Assembly (NCBI GenBank): GCA_028285685.1 | Contig: JANQOR010000027.1 | Location: 62,001 to 126,000 of the forward strand | DNA: 64,000 bases | Source of the DNA: Cyclobacteriaceae bacterium | GTDB taxonomy: Bacteria > Bacteroidota > Bacteroidia > Cytophagales > Cyclobacteriaceae | Direction of reading: 5' to 3' | Shown here: positions 54,201 through 62,314 of the stretch, piece by piece | Numbering within the stretch: the stretch's first letter is position 1 | How the letters are laid out: every line of letters begins with the position of its first letter | Translations under genes and position numbers: made by a program | Notes under the pieces: model-generated | What the model was told of the DNA's origin: nothing | The model's input: only the letters and a program-made list of their open reading frames with translations | The model's database searches: none

Positions 54201-57045
54201 TCCATTTAATGGTAATGCCAGTGATGAGTCAGAGAATAATTTCGATGGCACCGTGAGTGGTGCTGCTCTAACTTCAGACAGATTTGGCAATCAAAACAGA
54301 GCGTATGATTTTGATGGAATTGATGATTTTATAGAAACAAGTAGCGAGATCGATCAGAATTTTGTGAACGGAGTAACGTTTTCAGTTTGGATCAAGCCAA
54401 CTCAGGTTGGGTCCGATCCAATGACTTTTATATCTAATTTCAATGGGCAAGGGACTAGTGGAAACTGCGCTGAAAGGATTGGATTTCAAATGAGAATACA
54501 ACCAGACGGATCTTTAAGAATCAACTATTCCGTAGATTCGGATGATTTCATTGCAGTTTCGACAGATCCAAATGTTGTCGTTACTGATTCTTGGCAGCAC
54601 GTGGTCTTTACTTGGAATGGTAGTCTCTCTGGTGCTTCGACTAACAATTTTGGAATATATCTAAATGGGCAGGAACTGAGTACTTCGGCTGATGATTCTG
54701 GTTCTGTTAGTTGCGCAAGTCAACTCGTAGAGTCATTGGATCCTTTTAGATTTGGTAGCCACGAATGTGCTTCCGGATCCTGCCATATGTTTCAGGGAGC
54801 GATCGATGATGTCCGATTCTACAATAGGATCTTAACTGATCAAGAGATCAATGACCTTCTAGGAGAGGGAGGTTGGATAGTAAATACTGGACCTACTGCC
54901 ATAGATCTTTCAAATAATTCCATATCGGAGAACGAACCCATCAATTCTACCATAGGCTCATTTTCCACGATCGATCCTAATAGTGCAGACGCTCATACTT
55001 ACTCATTGGTTACTGGAATCGGCGATACAGACAATAGCAGTTTTGATATTGTAAATACTAATCAACTTGTCAATAAGGAAGTTTTTGATTTCGAAACCAA
55101 ATCGACCTACTCGATCAGAGTACAAACTGACGATGGAAATGGCGGCACCTTTTCAAATTCATTTGCGATCAATGTTATCGATGTAGATGAGGGAAGTGGG
55201 AATTCGGCTCCTACAGACATCAGTTTAACAAATGCAAGTATTGCAGAAAATCAGTCTGCGGGAACCCAAATCGGAACTTTTAATACCACAGATCCTGACG
55301 GAGGAGATAGCCATACCTATAGCTTGATCTCGGGATCAACAACAGCTTTTACAATTGCTGATGGGAATAGTCTTGAGTCGGCTCAAGTCTTCGATGCTTC
55401 TGTCCAATCTTCTTACAACATAACCATTCGTACCACGGATTCCGGTGGGTTATCCTTTGAAAAGGAGTTCACGATAACGATCAGTCCAGTAAATAATTCG
55501 CCGACTAACATTATTCTCTCTAACAATATCTTCCGATCAGAATCAGCCACTGCCGGAATGGTCGTAGGATCGTTCACCACGATCGATCCAGATAACAATG
55601 ATACCTTCACCTATTCACTTGTTGCAGGTACAGGTGACAATGATAACGATAGATTCTCGATTGCTGGAAGCACCTTGACTCTTGCTTCTGAAGTAAACTC
55701 CGGTAACTATTCGGTCAGAGTTCAATCGAGTGACGGCATGCTCACGATTGCCAGAGTTTTCAATATTACTGTTGTTTCTGTCTCAACTTCATCCGTTTTG
55801 GAACCAGGATCTAGTATCTCGAACTACCGAATTTTTGGAGTGCCCACAAACAGCATTCGGATTAACCAACTATTTCCGGACTTAACCTCGGGTTCGAGGG
55901 GCACCTCATGGCGAATTACAACGTACAGCAATGGATCTACTACCGATCTTAATAGCTCAAGTCCACTTGCTGCGGGAAAAGGTTATTGGTTCCTCAGCAC
56001 GACTAACGTAGTTGAAAGTTCGGTTTCTCTACCTCCGGTCACCATGAACAGTAATTCGGAATTTGAGCTTAATCTTACTTCAGGTTGGAATTTGATATCC
56101 AATCCATTTTATAGTGAACTTAATATTGCAAATGCCATTGCTTTTAACGAAACTCAAGGGATTATTTCTTCAGGAGATGTGACACCGGCCGGAGTCTACA
56201 CTTACAATGGATCGTACAACGTTTCTTCTGGTTTACGTGTTTTCGAAGGTGGTTGGATCTTTAGCTCCAATCCGGTGACGCTTCGCATTCCCAATCCAGG
56301 AGCCTCAACTGGCGGAAGGCAGGTACAGAATTTTGAGTCCATTGAGTATTCCTGGTTCAAAGACGAAAGTAACTGGCAGCTACTTTTAGAAGTTCGGAGT
56401 GGAGAAATGGCTTCCAATCTTCCCGGAATCGGAGTGCGAACGGGTGCTTTAGACGAAATGGATCATTTTGACCTGCAAGCTCCTCCGCAGATCTCTCCAG
56501 ATGCTGCCTTTTCGCTAGGGGATGTCAATGGAATTGCAAGAAGTTTTGTCAGTCCTGGTGAAGAAAAGAAATGGACCTTTGGAATAGATGCGCCAAAACA
56601 CGAAAAGATTACCGTCTCGTGGGACCCATCTATTGTGAAGATGTTATCAAAAAATCTGTACCTCTACGTTTCGGAACTGAATTTGACGTACAATATGGAA
56701 ACAATTTCTCAGTTGACAGTCCCGACTAATTCATCTTTGCACATTACTTACGGTGGAGACATTGATAGAAGCACGCTCGATTTTCACGTCAGGGCGTATC
56801 CAAATCCACTGGATGACAAAGTTTCCTTTGAGTTCTTTGTAGAAGGACCGGATACTCAGTATGAAGTGTCTGTTTTGATTTACGGACTCGATGGTAAGTT
56901 GGTCCATGTGAGATCAGCTTTTAAACCGTCAAATCAGCCTGGAGTTATTCACGTACCAGATCTGGATTTGCCTTCTGGCTTATACTTGTACCGGATTAAT
57001 TATGACAATAGAAGTAGCCAACCTGAAAAACTAATTATAAAATGA
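48280..57045 (+). CDS. Cassette B: giant T9SS-secreted four-propeller protein
   Basis: 2,921 residues. Order: signal 1-23; propeller 1 with seven WGDYDGD-type repeats (about 25-373); a DUF5018-like Ig domain (380-468); TIG (470-550); propeller 2 (568-927); an ASH/HYDIN-like domain (933-1037, MDFGEVPLNTTSSRTLTI); TIG (1037-1118); propeller 3 (1128-1495); TIG (1503-1585); propeller 4 (1598-1960); one LamG (1967-2197) with paired Cys; three cadherin-like repeats (2205-2503); a GYWF/NLISNPF region (2507-2670); and a type A T9SS tail (about 2835-2921, YPNPLDDKVSFEF). It shares TIG, LamG and C-terminal modules with the cassette A giant but in another order. It is probably a calcium-dependent surface adhesin. 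The stop overlaps the caspase start. Confidence 0.88.
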   Translation: MKVILSILSLAAYLISGSIARAQTFTDINAAITGIQQGSVIWGDYDGDNDLDCFVVGTEGVELNYISGLYQNNSGVFSLLDNELKNIATTNTNASWGDYDNDGDIDLIVDSKIYQNEAGVFTNINANLTTLEQGSVSWGDYDNDNDLDLLITGTGGSAPGYQSIVYRNDNGSFVDIGAGLPGIWAGSGEWGDFDDDGDLDILLVGKTGNSGEPNIGKIYRNSSNTFAELLSFDGIGHGAASWGDYDNDDDLDVLLSGNLNSSGSTLHHTKLYKNENNTLVDSGVDLPNLAESYIGWVDFDSDGNLDLMLTGQNESGNPDTELYRNTGIADFELVTTGIVNVQQGSFDWGDYDGDGTADLVISGDDAGTFTTKIYKAIDATDIVSFTLAEQLEPAIIDNVDHRVIITISDADRTTLIPSFTLPEGATALINSEIQVSGVTANDYSSPVTMTIRAEDGIAEQEWTIYVLFDVPRIFSLTPSSGPVGTSVTIAGANFDSTPENNIVFFGATQASVSSASSTELTVTVPGGATYQSLSVVSNGLIAHSRRPFLASFGGDGIDSNSFFEKEDFSTNVQPHLVSLADFDGDGLADVAIGIEDDRIVSVYRNTSTGFNNLSFASKVDFFSSSSQSSITTGDLNGDGKIDMIVTNWSTSNISIFRNTSTGAGDISFGVAQQFDVGGNPESVCLADLDLDGKLDITVANGQDNTFSVLENTTSGTGGTITLEAKVDFATGSEPRSIFATHFDNDELIDLVVANYDDNSISVYKNSSTGVSINFDTRVDFNTQVRPISVRAGFFDDDDLADIVAVNEGSYSLSVFRNESSGSGTIDFGTSTDLVVNETPVDASFADLDGDGRLDLVGVSKPTCSLSLYEKSNSGIGSIEFNQLIDYTTGRLPGSVAVGDINGDNKPDIVVPNSQDNNFSVFENSIQEPQTRIIRLEGDMDFGEVPLNTTSSRTLTIHNDGNSTLTLQSLSFNAVPEYTSDDSTPVINLQLAPLTSTDVIINFTPTAVINWSTTLDVSSDKTDGINTIELSGVGIEPIPSITSFTPTSGPVGTTVTISGDNFHSTPENNIVFFGATQASVSSASATELTVTVPVGATYEPISVLVAGLQAYSQIPFLVAFGGSEIDTDAFGSKMDFNTGSLPESVCIGDFDGDGNADLAVANISSNTISVFRNVSSGIGNIGLDAKIDLQTGAGPYSVISSDLDNDGKEELVVANYDSGNGNSLSIFRNTSSNPGSIAFASRIEVTTGLRPRHVAAGDLDHDGKIDLVVANATDNTISLLRNTSVSGSLSFEDKVDFATGNQPWSVAVGDLDDDNKNDVIVTNSNSNNISVFRNESSGAGTISLATSQEFESGLAPVFVSLGDLDGDAKLDLAVTNWNSNFVSVFRNATETTGLIALEDHRVFGTGTFPESGKIGDVDGDGKADLLVANSDGTSGNTVSVLRNSSSGVGNIGFLSRVDFNTNSAPRGLAFGDLDNDGKGDLVVVNNGDNTVSILRNGVSTSTSPSIPVITSFTPTSGPVGTTVTITGENFNSTPENNTVFFGAAQAVVSAASATELTVTVPSGATYEPISILAGGLIASSRRPFLVSFGGEGIDANSFEDRVDFSTTPEPHQVSLADFDGDGLTDVVIALTETGLLSVFRNTSSGFSNLGFATKVDYTPGSFPTSIATGDLNGDGKIDMVVTNLFSNTVAVFRNTSSGVGVVSFAPRMEFAVGESPESACLFDFDLDGKLDIAVANKDGNTFSILQNTNSDINSVSFASKVDFATGSEPFSIFPAHFDDDGLADLVVANYTGNSISVYRNISVGNSISFDTRVDFNAQVRPISVTAGYFDDDDLADIVVVNQGSNSLSVFRNESSESDPIDFGVRMDLAVDEGPIDAAIGDLDGDGRLDLVGKSQTAGSISIFEKSNSGIGTIEFNQRINFTTGNTPSSVAVGDLNGDNKPDIIVPNWQSSNFSIFENSIESSTSTPADGLIAYYPFNGNASDESENNFDGTVSGAALTSDRFGNQNRAYDFDGIDDFIETSSEIDQNFVNGVTFSVWIKPTQVGSDPMTFISNFNGQGTSGNCAERIGFQMRIQPDGSLRINYSVDSDDFIAVSTDPNVVVTDSWQHVVFTWNGSLSGASTNNFGIYLNGQELSTSADDSGSVSCASQLVESLDPFRFGSHECASGSCHMFQGAIDDVRFYNRILTDQEINDLLGEGGWIVNTGPTAIDLSNNSISENEPINSTIGSFSTIDPNSADAHTYSLVTGIGDTDNSSFDIVNTNQLVNKEVFDFETKSTYSIRVQTDDGNGGTFSNSFAINVIDVDEGSGNSAPTDISLTNASIAENQSAGTQIGTFNTTDPDGGDSHTYSLISGSTTAFTIADGNSLESAQVFDASVQSSYNITIRTTDSGGLSFEKEFTITISPVNNSPTNIILSNNIFRSESATAGMVVGSFTTIDPDNNDTFTYSLVAGTGDNDNDRFSIAGSTLTLASEVNSGNYSVRVQSSDGMLTIARVFNITVVSVSTSSVLEPGSSISNYRIFGVPTNSIRINQLFPDLTSGSRGTSWRITTYSNGSTTDLNSSSPLAAGKGYWFLSTTNVVESSVSLPPVTMNSNSEFELNLTSGWNLISNPFYSELNIANAIAFNETQGIISSGDVTPAGVYTYNGSYNVSSGLRVFEGGWIFSSNPVTLRIPNPGASTGGRQVQNFESIEYSWFKDESNWQLLLEVRSGEMASNLPGIGVRTGALDEMDHFDLQAPPQISPDAAFSLGDVNGIARSFVSPGEEKKWTFGIDAPKHEKITVSWDPSIVKMLSKNLYLYVSELNLTYNMETISQLTVPTNSSLHITYGGDIDRSTLDFHVRAYPNPLDDKVSFEFFVEGPDTQYEVSVLIYGLDGKLVHVRSAFKPSNQPGVIHVPDLDLPSGLYLYRINYDNRSSQPEKLIIK
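48345..49410 (+). repeat. Seven FG-GAP/VCBS repeats (propeller B1)
   Basis: Seven loops of the form WGDYDxDxDLD: WGDYDGDNDLD, WGDYDNDGDID, WGDYDNDNDLD, WGDFDDDGDLD, WGDYDNDDDLD, WVDFDSDGNLD, WGDYDGDGTAD. This is a different repeat subtype from the other three arrays. Confidence 0.8.
49969..51055 (+). repeat. Seven FG-GAP/VCBS repeats (propeller B2)
   Basis: Loops ADFDGDGLAD, GDLNGDGKID, ADLDLDGKLD, THFDNDELID, GFFDDDDLAD, ADLDGDGRLD, GDINGDNKPD. Blades 4 and 5 have degenerate loops. It corresponds blade by blade to array B4. Confidence 0.8.
51661..52767 (+). repeat. Seven FG-GAP/VCBS repeats (propeller B3)
   Basis: Loops GDFDGDGNAD, SDLDNDGKEE, GDLDHDGKID, GDLDDDNKND, GDLDGDAKLD, GDVDGDGKAD, GDLDNDGKGD. 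Closer in style to array A2 of the other giant than to B2 or B4. Confidence 0.8.
53071..54155 (+). repeat. Seven FG-GAP/VCBS repeats (propeller B4)
   Basis: Loops ADFDGDGLTD, GDLNGDGKID, FDFDLDGKLD, AHFDDDGLAD, GYFDDDDLAD, GDLDGDGRLD, GDLNGDNKPD. Each blade matches the same-numbered blade of B2. Confidence 0.8.
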
Positions 57046-58181
57046 AAGCTGTAACCCAGATCTTGTGTGTTCTTACGATGGTCCTTGTTTGCTCTGCCAA
57101 AGCACAATCAACGGAGGTAATCACACAACCTATTACCGTTTCTTTCAAGAATATTGATCACCCGCTTGAAGTTAGGATTACAAAACCAGAAGGTTTTGAT
57201 GAAGGTGATAAAAGTCGTGGATTCAAGAGAGTAAAAAAGCGGATCGTTCTGTTTGAAGGCTACATAAACGATGAAAATGGGGTGGTCGAGGCCCGGCTGA
57301 ACGATGAACTCGTCGCTCTGGATCCTGATGGATTTTTCGCACTCAAGCTTTCATTTACACCAGGCGATCATGAGCTTAAGTTTACTGCTAAAGACCAGGA
57401 TGGATATGTTGGAGAGAAAAGCTATTTCTTTTCGGTTGAGGAAGAAACTGAGCGCCTTGTTTCCGGGAACTATCATGCACTGATTATTGGAGTAGACGAA
57501 TACGAGGATAACAGGATTGTAGATCTGGATCGTCCGATCAGTGACGCAACAGCGCTAAAAAATATTCTGATCGACAAATACACTTTTGTAGAAGAAAATG
57601 TCACTTTGTTAAGTAATGCCACACGTCGGGATATCATTGATGAACTAGACAAACTGAGCGAAAGAATAACGGAGGATGACAATTTGCTAATCTTTTATGC
57701 GGGACATGGCTATTGGGATGAAGATAAGGAAATAGGCTACTGGATACCTTCAGATGCAAGACAGACGAGTACTGCAGACTGGTTCAGAAACACTACATTG
57801 ACAGATCAGATTAGGTCTATTCGATCTAAACATACACTTCTTGTGGCGGATGCTTGTTTTTCAGGTACCATTTTCAAGGCACGATCAGCAGTACTGGAAG
57901 CAGACAAGGCCATTCAGCTAAAATACTCGCTTCCAAGTCGAAAAGCGATGACGAGCGGAACATTGACCCAAGTGCCTGATCGGAGTGCTTTTATGAAGTA
58001 TCTGTTGAAACGATTAGGTGACAATAATGAAAGATACCTAGCAGCTAACAGCCTGTTCTACAGTATGGAAGATGCGGTGATTAACAATAGTGACGAGGGT
58101 GTCAAGCCACAGTACGGAACGATTCAAAAAGTTGGAGATGAGGGTGGCGATTTTATTTTTATTCTAAAGGATTTGGATTAG
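57042..58181 (+). CDS. Cassette B: exported caspase-family (C14) protease with Ig-like domain
   Basis: 379 residues, paralogous over its full length to the cassette A caspase. The signal peptide is TMVLVCSAKAQ. The Ig-like domain covers about 65-130 (GYINDENGVVEARLNDELVALDPDGFFAL). The caspase domain has YHALIIGVDEYED, His222 in YAGHGYW and Cys272 in DACFSG; the dyad is intact. The shared block TADWFRNTTLTDQIRSI lies between the two catalytic residues, and the C-terminal GTIQKVGDEGGDFIFI is nearly identical to that of the paralogue. The start overlaps the giant gene stop by ATGA, as in cassette A. Self-processing is possible but not readable here. Confidence 0.9.
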   Translation: MKAVTQILCVLTMVLVCSAKAQSTEVITQPITVSFKNIDHPLEVRITKPEGFDEGDKSRGFKRVKKRIVLFEGYINDENGVVEARLNDELVALDPDGFFALKLSFTPGDHELKFTAKDQDGYVGEKSYFFSVEEETERLVSGNYHALIIGVDEYEDNRIVDLDRPISDATALKNILIDKYTFVEENVTLLSNATRRDIIDELDKLSERITEDDNLLIFYAGHGYWDEDKEIGYWIPSDARQTSTADWFRNTTLTDQIRSIRSKHTLLVADACFSGTIFKARSAVLEADKAIQLKYSLPSRKAMTSGTLTQVPDRSAFMKYLLKRLGDNNERYLAANSLFYSMEDAVINNSDEGVKPQYGTIQKVGDEGGDFIFILKDLD

Positions 58182-58185
58182 GGGT

Positions 58186-59607
58186 TTGAGATTTTTCGGA
58201 ACCATAGTGATATTATTTGCAGTTGCACCTCTTTTTGCTCAGAATCCAAGGGAGCAATTTGAGAGGTTTAAGTCACAGGCTGAAAAAGACTTTGAAAGAA
58301 CCAGGCAACAACAAGATTCGATCTTTGCCAAGTCAATTGTCGATAATTGGCAAGCAATCCAGGTGAGCTCTTTTGAGAAAACACCCCAGCCCCGACCGGA
58401 GGAGCAGCCAAAGTCAGAGCCATCATTAGAACTGCTGGATCTTGAACATCAATTCATAGAAACACAACCAAAATTGATGCGCTCTTTCAAGCCAACTACA
58501 CTGGAATATAACCAGGAATACGAGCCTGAACTTGAGAGGTCTATCACCTTCTTTGGTGAGCAAATGAGAATCAGGTATTCGGCTGACTTACTATGTCTCT
58601 CAGACTTTGAAATAAGCAGTAAGGTAGACCTTTCCAAAGCCTGGCAAAGGTTGTCCAAGACTACTTATCAACCATTGGTTAATTCCTTACACAAGAAAAG
58701 ACTAGAGCTTCAACTGCCGGATTTTGGATACCTGTCGCTATTAGAAACACTCTTAAATGACTTAGATGTGTCAAGCAAAAACCTGGAGGTATATAAATGG
58801 TTTCTTTTGGTAAAATCTGGCTATGCGGCTCGTATTGGACTGATTAATAATTCACCGGTTCTGGTGGTTGGAAGTTTCGGGAAAATTTATGGAAAAAGGT
58901 ACTACAGCTCCGCTGGTATCAATTATTACGTTCTATCTGATGCCAAGGGTGAGCTGGAGTCTTATATAATTGATTCAGATGTTAACAATGCTCCGTTTGA
59001 CCTATCTGTCAATGAAGAAATAAGGTTACCTCTAAACCACGCTCAAAGAGAAATTAGTTATAGCTCCCGTTTTGGAAAAACAATAAATGTAAAAATTCTG
59101 TATAACAGCAATGTGGTTGAGATGCTAAGAACGTTTCCACAATCTGACATTGCTTATTATTTGACTTCTAGGCCTTCAGATCTACTCGCCAAATCGTTGG
59201 AAAACTCGCTGCTTCCTTATATGGCTGATCTTTCGGAGGTTCAGCGTGTCAATTTCTTGCTTGAATTTGTACAAAAAGGATTTACCTATCAATCTGATTC
59301 AAGACAATTTGGAAAAGAGCGGGTCCTGTATCCTGAGGAAGTTTTCTCATACCCATACTCTGATTGCGATGACCGAGTGGTACTGCTTGCTTATTTGTTG
59401 AGAACATTTGTCGATGTGCCGATGGTGGCGTTAGGCTTTCCGCAGCATATAGCTTTGGGGCTTAAGCTGTCCTCGCCGGTATTTGGTGAATCCATCAAAT
59501 ACAATGGATACAAATTCACTTTTTGTGATCCAACATATCTCAACGCTCCACTCGGGGCTGTGATTCCCTCTGCAGATAGGGATCAATTGCGCGTAATTGA
59601 GTTTTAG
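58186..59607 (+). CDS. Cassette B: exported transglutaminase-like cysteine protein
   Basis: 473 residues from TTG 58186, 4 bases after the caspase stop; a signal peptide (GTIVILFAVAPLFAQ) begins right at this codon. A Glu/Gln/Pro-rich linker (about 20-110) leads to a beta-rich middle part. The C-terminal domain has the transglutaminase-like triad order: Cys394 in YSDCDDRVVLLAYLL, His421 in GFPQHIALGL and Asp448 in FCDPTY. Such proteins are proteases or crosslinkers; which one is not known here. No counterpart exists in cassette A, where the sigma/anti-sigma genes occupy this place. Confidence 0.78.
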   Translation: MRFFGTIVILFAVAPLFAQNPREQFERFKSQAEKDFERTRQQQDSIFAKSIVDNWQAIQVSSFEKTPQPRPEEQPKSEPSLELLDLEHQFIETQPKLMRSFKPTTLEYNQEYEPELERSITFFGEQMRIRYSADLLCLSDFEISSKVDLSKAWQRLSKTTYQPLVNSLHKKRLELQLPDFGYLSLLETLLNDLDVSSKNLEVYKWFLLVKSGYAARIGLINNSPVLVVGSFGKIYGKRYYSSAGINYYVLSDAKGELESYIIDSDVNNAPFDLSVNEEIRLPLNHAQREISYSSRFGKTINVKILYNSNVVEMLRTFPQSDIAYYLTSRPSDLLAKSLENSLLPYMADLSEVQRVNFLLEFVQKGFTYQSDSRQFGKERVLYPEEVFSYPYSDCDDRVVLLAYLLRTFVDVPMVALGFPQHIALGLKLSSPVFGESIKYNGYKFTFCDPTYLNAPLGAVIPSADRDQLRVIEF

Positions 59608-59722
59608 AAATGTGCTTTCCTGAATTCTCGATTCAGGGCGATAGTCAACAATTCCTTGGTTTTTGTACCTGTCCTAGTTTTTGCTATCCTATATTTAGAC
59701 CAGGACCCAAAAATCAACTCTT

Positions 59723-62314
59723 ATGAAGACCCTCACCATTGTTCTCTTCTTGCCGATTACACTTTTGGCCCAAGTTCCCAAGCCCTCAGATATTTTCGGT
59801 TTTGAGCCTGGTGCTGACTATAAGCTCGCCGATTACGGTCAGTTGCAAGAGTTTTATCAAAAACTAGACGAGGCCTCTGATCGTGTGGTGCTCTCTGAGA
59901 TAGGAAAAACGACACTGGGTAAGCCGATGTTACTGCTCATGATTTCGAGCGAGACAAACATCGCTGATTTAGATAAATACCGTAAAATCAGCCAGGACCT
60001 GGCGCTTGCGAAAATCGATGAAGCTACCGCCGTCCAAAATTCAAAGGAAGGCAAGGCAATTGTTTGGATTGATGGAGGTCTACACGCCACCGAACGCGCA
60101 CCAGCCCAAATGTTGCCAGAACTGGCTTATAAGGTCGCGACTGAGGAGTCAGACGAAATGCAGAAAATTCGTGAAAACGTAATTCTCCTACTGATGCCTG
60201 TAATGAATCCGGACGGACTTGAAATTGTAGTTGATTGGTACAAGAAGAATTTGGGCACACCATTTGAAACAACAGGGCCCCCAATTCTTTACCATCACTA
60301 TGTTGGACACGACAACAACCGGGACTGGTTCATGAACAATATGCCAGAGAGCTATCATGTAAATGAGATGTTGTACAACACTTGGTATCCGCAGATTGTG
60401 TATAACCACCATCAAACTTCGCCCGCTTGGGCAAGAATATTTCTCCCGCCGTTCTCAGATCCTGTCAATCCCAATATTCATCCGGGAGCAACCACTGGAA
60501 CCAATCTTATCGGAACAGCCATGGCCAATCGATTTGCTATGAAAAGAATGCCAGGGGTCATTTCCAATCTCACGTTTAGTATGTGGTGGAACGGTGGGAT
60601 GCGTACAGTGCCATACTATCACAATATGGTGGGCATTCTTACCGAAACAGGTCATAGCACTCCAACACCCCGCCGCTATCCTCCTGATTCGCTACCTAAA
60701 GAACTTGGACGGGGGAGAGGCAAGGTGCCCAGTAACGGGACAAAAATATTTTATCCCTATCCATGGAAAGGTGGTGAATCACGGTTTCGCGATGCTATTG
60801 ACTACACATTAACCGCATCTATGGCAGTGCTGGATTTTGCTGCTGACCGTAAGGAGGAATATTTATACAATATCTATTCTATGGGGAGAGATGCGATAGA
60901 AGCCAATATTTTGGAGGATTTTTATGCGTATGTAATTCCCACAGATCAGCATGATTTCAATGAAGCCACCAACCTGGTCAATATTCTGCGGCAAGGTGGA
61001 ATAGCAATTCACCAAGCGACCGGCGATTTCAAAGCTGGTGGAAAAAATTACAAATCGGGATCATATATAGCCTACGGAGCACAGGCGTTCAGACCATACC
61101 TTGTGGATATGATGGAAAAACAAAAATACCCGGATAAGCGTGCATATCCTGGTGGACCGCCGGTTCCACCTTATGATCTGGCTGGTTGGACTCTACCCTA
61201 TCAAATGGGTTTGAAAGTCGATAAGATTAAGGAGGAATTCACCGCAAAAACAGAAGAAATAACAAGGAGAACAACCTATAGAGAAGGAGATATCTCCAAA
61301 GCTAACTACGGATATGCATTGTCGGCAAAGTCCAATCATAGCTACAAGGCCATTAACCAACTCCTGCGGGATGGAGCTAAAGTCTACAGATTGAGTGGCT
61401 CATCCGGGACAATGCAGGCAGGAGATTTTGTGATAGAGGGAACATCACTAGAGGTCGATCGATTGGCAAAGAATCTTGGTTTGGACTTTGTTGGGTTAAA
61501 AAATGATCCAGGAAATAAAGTTGAACTGTCAAAGCCACGTGTAGGACTGTACAAAAGTTGGGTGGCGAACATGGATGAAGGCTGGACTCGATGGTTTTTG
61601 ACAGAGTACGATTTTGAGTGGGACACGCTACACGACAATGATGTTCGTGAAAAAGATCTAAGTCAGTACTCCGCCATTATTATTCCTGACCAAAGTTCAG
61701 GAAGAATCTTAAATGGCCATTCCCCAGGCACAATGCCAGATGAATATACAGGTGGATTAGGGTTGACCGGAACACTAAGATTGCAGGAGTATACTAAAGC
61801 CGGTGGAACCTTGATTGCCTTTGATAAGGCCAGTGACTTGTTTATTGAGCAGTTTGGGCTTCCTGTTCGGAACGTAACCAGAGGGCTGGATGATCAAAAG
61901 TTCTTTATACCTGGGTCACTGATCCGGACCAATGTAAAAACAGACCACCCACTGGCCTATGGTATGCAAGAGGAGGTAGCCTCTTCCTTTAATAGGAGTC
62001 GAGCGTTTCAAACAGTAGTTAAGTCCAACAAGGGCGAGGGTGGTACGGAATATACGGTTAAGCGGCCCAAAAAGCCAGATGTAGATGTTGTTGCCAGTTA
62101 TGCCAAGGAGGACCTTTTGATGAGTGGATGGGCGTTAAACGAAAAGCGATACATCGGAGGGAAAGCTGCAATGGTTCGTGTAGGTCACGGAGAGGGCAAT
62201 GTGATCTTGTTTGCCTTTAGGCCACAATTCAGAGGGCAGCCACGGGCAACATACAAAATGGTCTTTAATTCGATCTACTCTGGGTCAATGGTCAAGGAAT
62301 CCTCTTCTGATTAA
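59723..62314 (+). CDS. Secreted M14-family zinc carboxypeptidase
   Basis: 863 residues. The signal peptide is TIVLFLPITLLAQ. The peptidase domain (about 35-390) shows the zinc ligands His and Glu in GGLHATERAP and the downstream His in YNHHQTSP; NPDGLEIV and NNRDWF are substrate-binding motifs, and the catalytic Glu is in LTETGHSTP. A long C-terminal region (about 400-860) with a flavodoxin/GATase-like segment (SAIIIPDQSSG) follows, as in the large Bacteroidota M14 proteins. It has no T9SS tail. It overlaps the convergent LytTR gene by 4 bases at the stop. It is probably used for extracellular peptide degradation. Confidence 0.88.
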   Translation: MKTLTIVLFLPITLLAQVPKPSDIFGFEPGADYKLADYGQLQEFYQKLDEASDRVVLSEIGKTTLGKPMLLLMISSETNIADLDKYRKISQDLALAKIDEATAVQNSKEGKAIVWIDGGLHATERAPAQMLPELAYKVATEESDEMQKIRENVILLLMPVMNPDGLEIVVDWYKKNLGTPFETTGPPILYHHYVGHDNNRDWFMNNMPESYHVNEMLYNTWYPQIVYNHHQTSPAWARIFLPPFSDPVNPNIHPGATTGTNLIGTAMANRFAMKRMPGVISNLTFSMWWNGGMRTVPYYHNMVGILTETGHSTPTPRRYPPDSLPKELGRGRGKVPSNGTKIFYPYPWKGGESRFRDAIDYTLTASMAVLDFAADRKEEYLYNIYSMGRDAIEANILEDFYAYVIPTDQHDFNEATNLVNILRQGGIAIHQATGDFKAGGKNYKSGSYIAYGAQAFRPYLVDMMEKQKYPDKRAYPGGPPVPPYDLAGWTLPYQMGLKVDKIKEEFTAKTEEITRRTTYREGDISKANYGYALSAKSNHSYKAINQLLRDGAKVYRLSGSSGTMQAGDFVIEGTSLEVDRLAKNLGLDFVGLKNDPGNKVELSKPRVGLYKSWVANMDEGWTRWFLTEYDFEWDTLHDNDVREKDLSQYSAIIIPDQSSGRILNGHSPGTMPDEYTGGLGLTGTLRLQEYTKAGGTLIAFDKASDLFIEQFGLPVRNVTRGLDDQKFFIPGSLIRTNVKTDHPLAYGMQEEVASSFNRSRAFQTVVKSNKGEGGTEYTVKRPKKPDVDVVASYAKEDLLMSGWALNEKRYIGGKAAMVRVGHGEGNVILFAFRPQFRGQPRATYKMVFNSIYSGSMVKESSSD

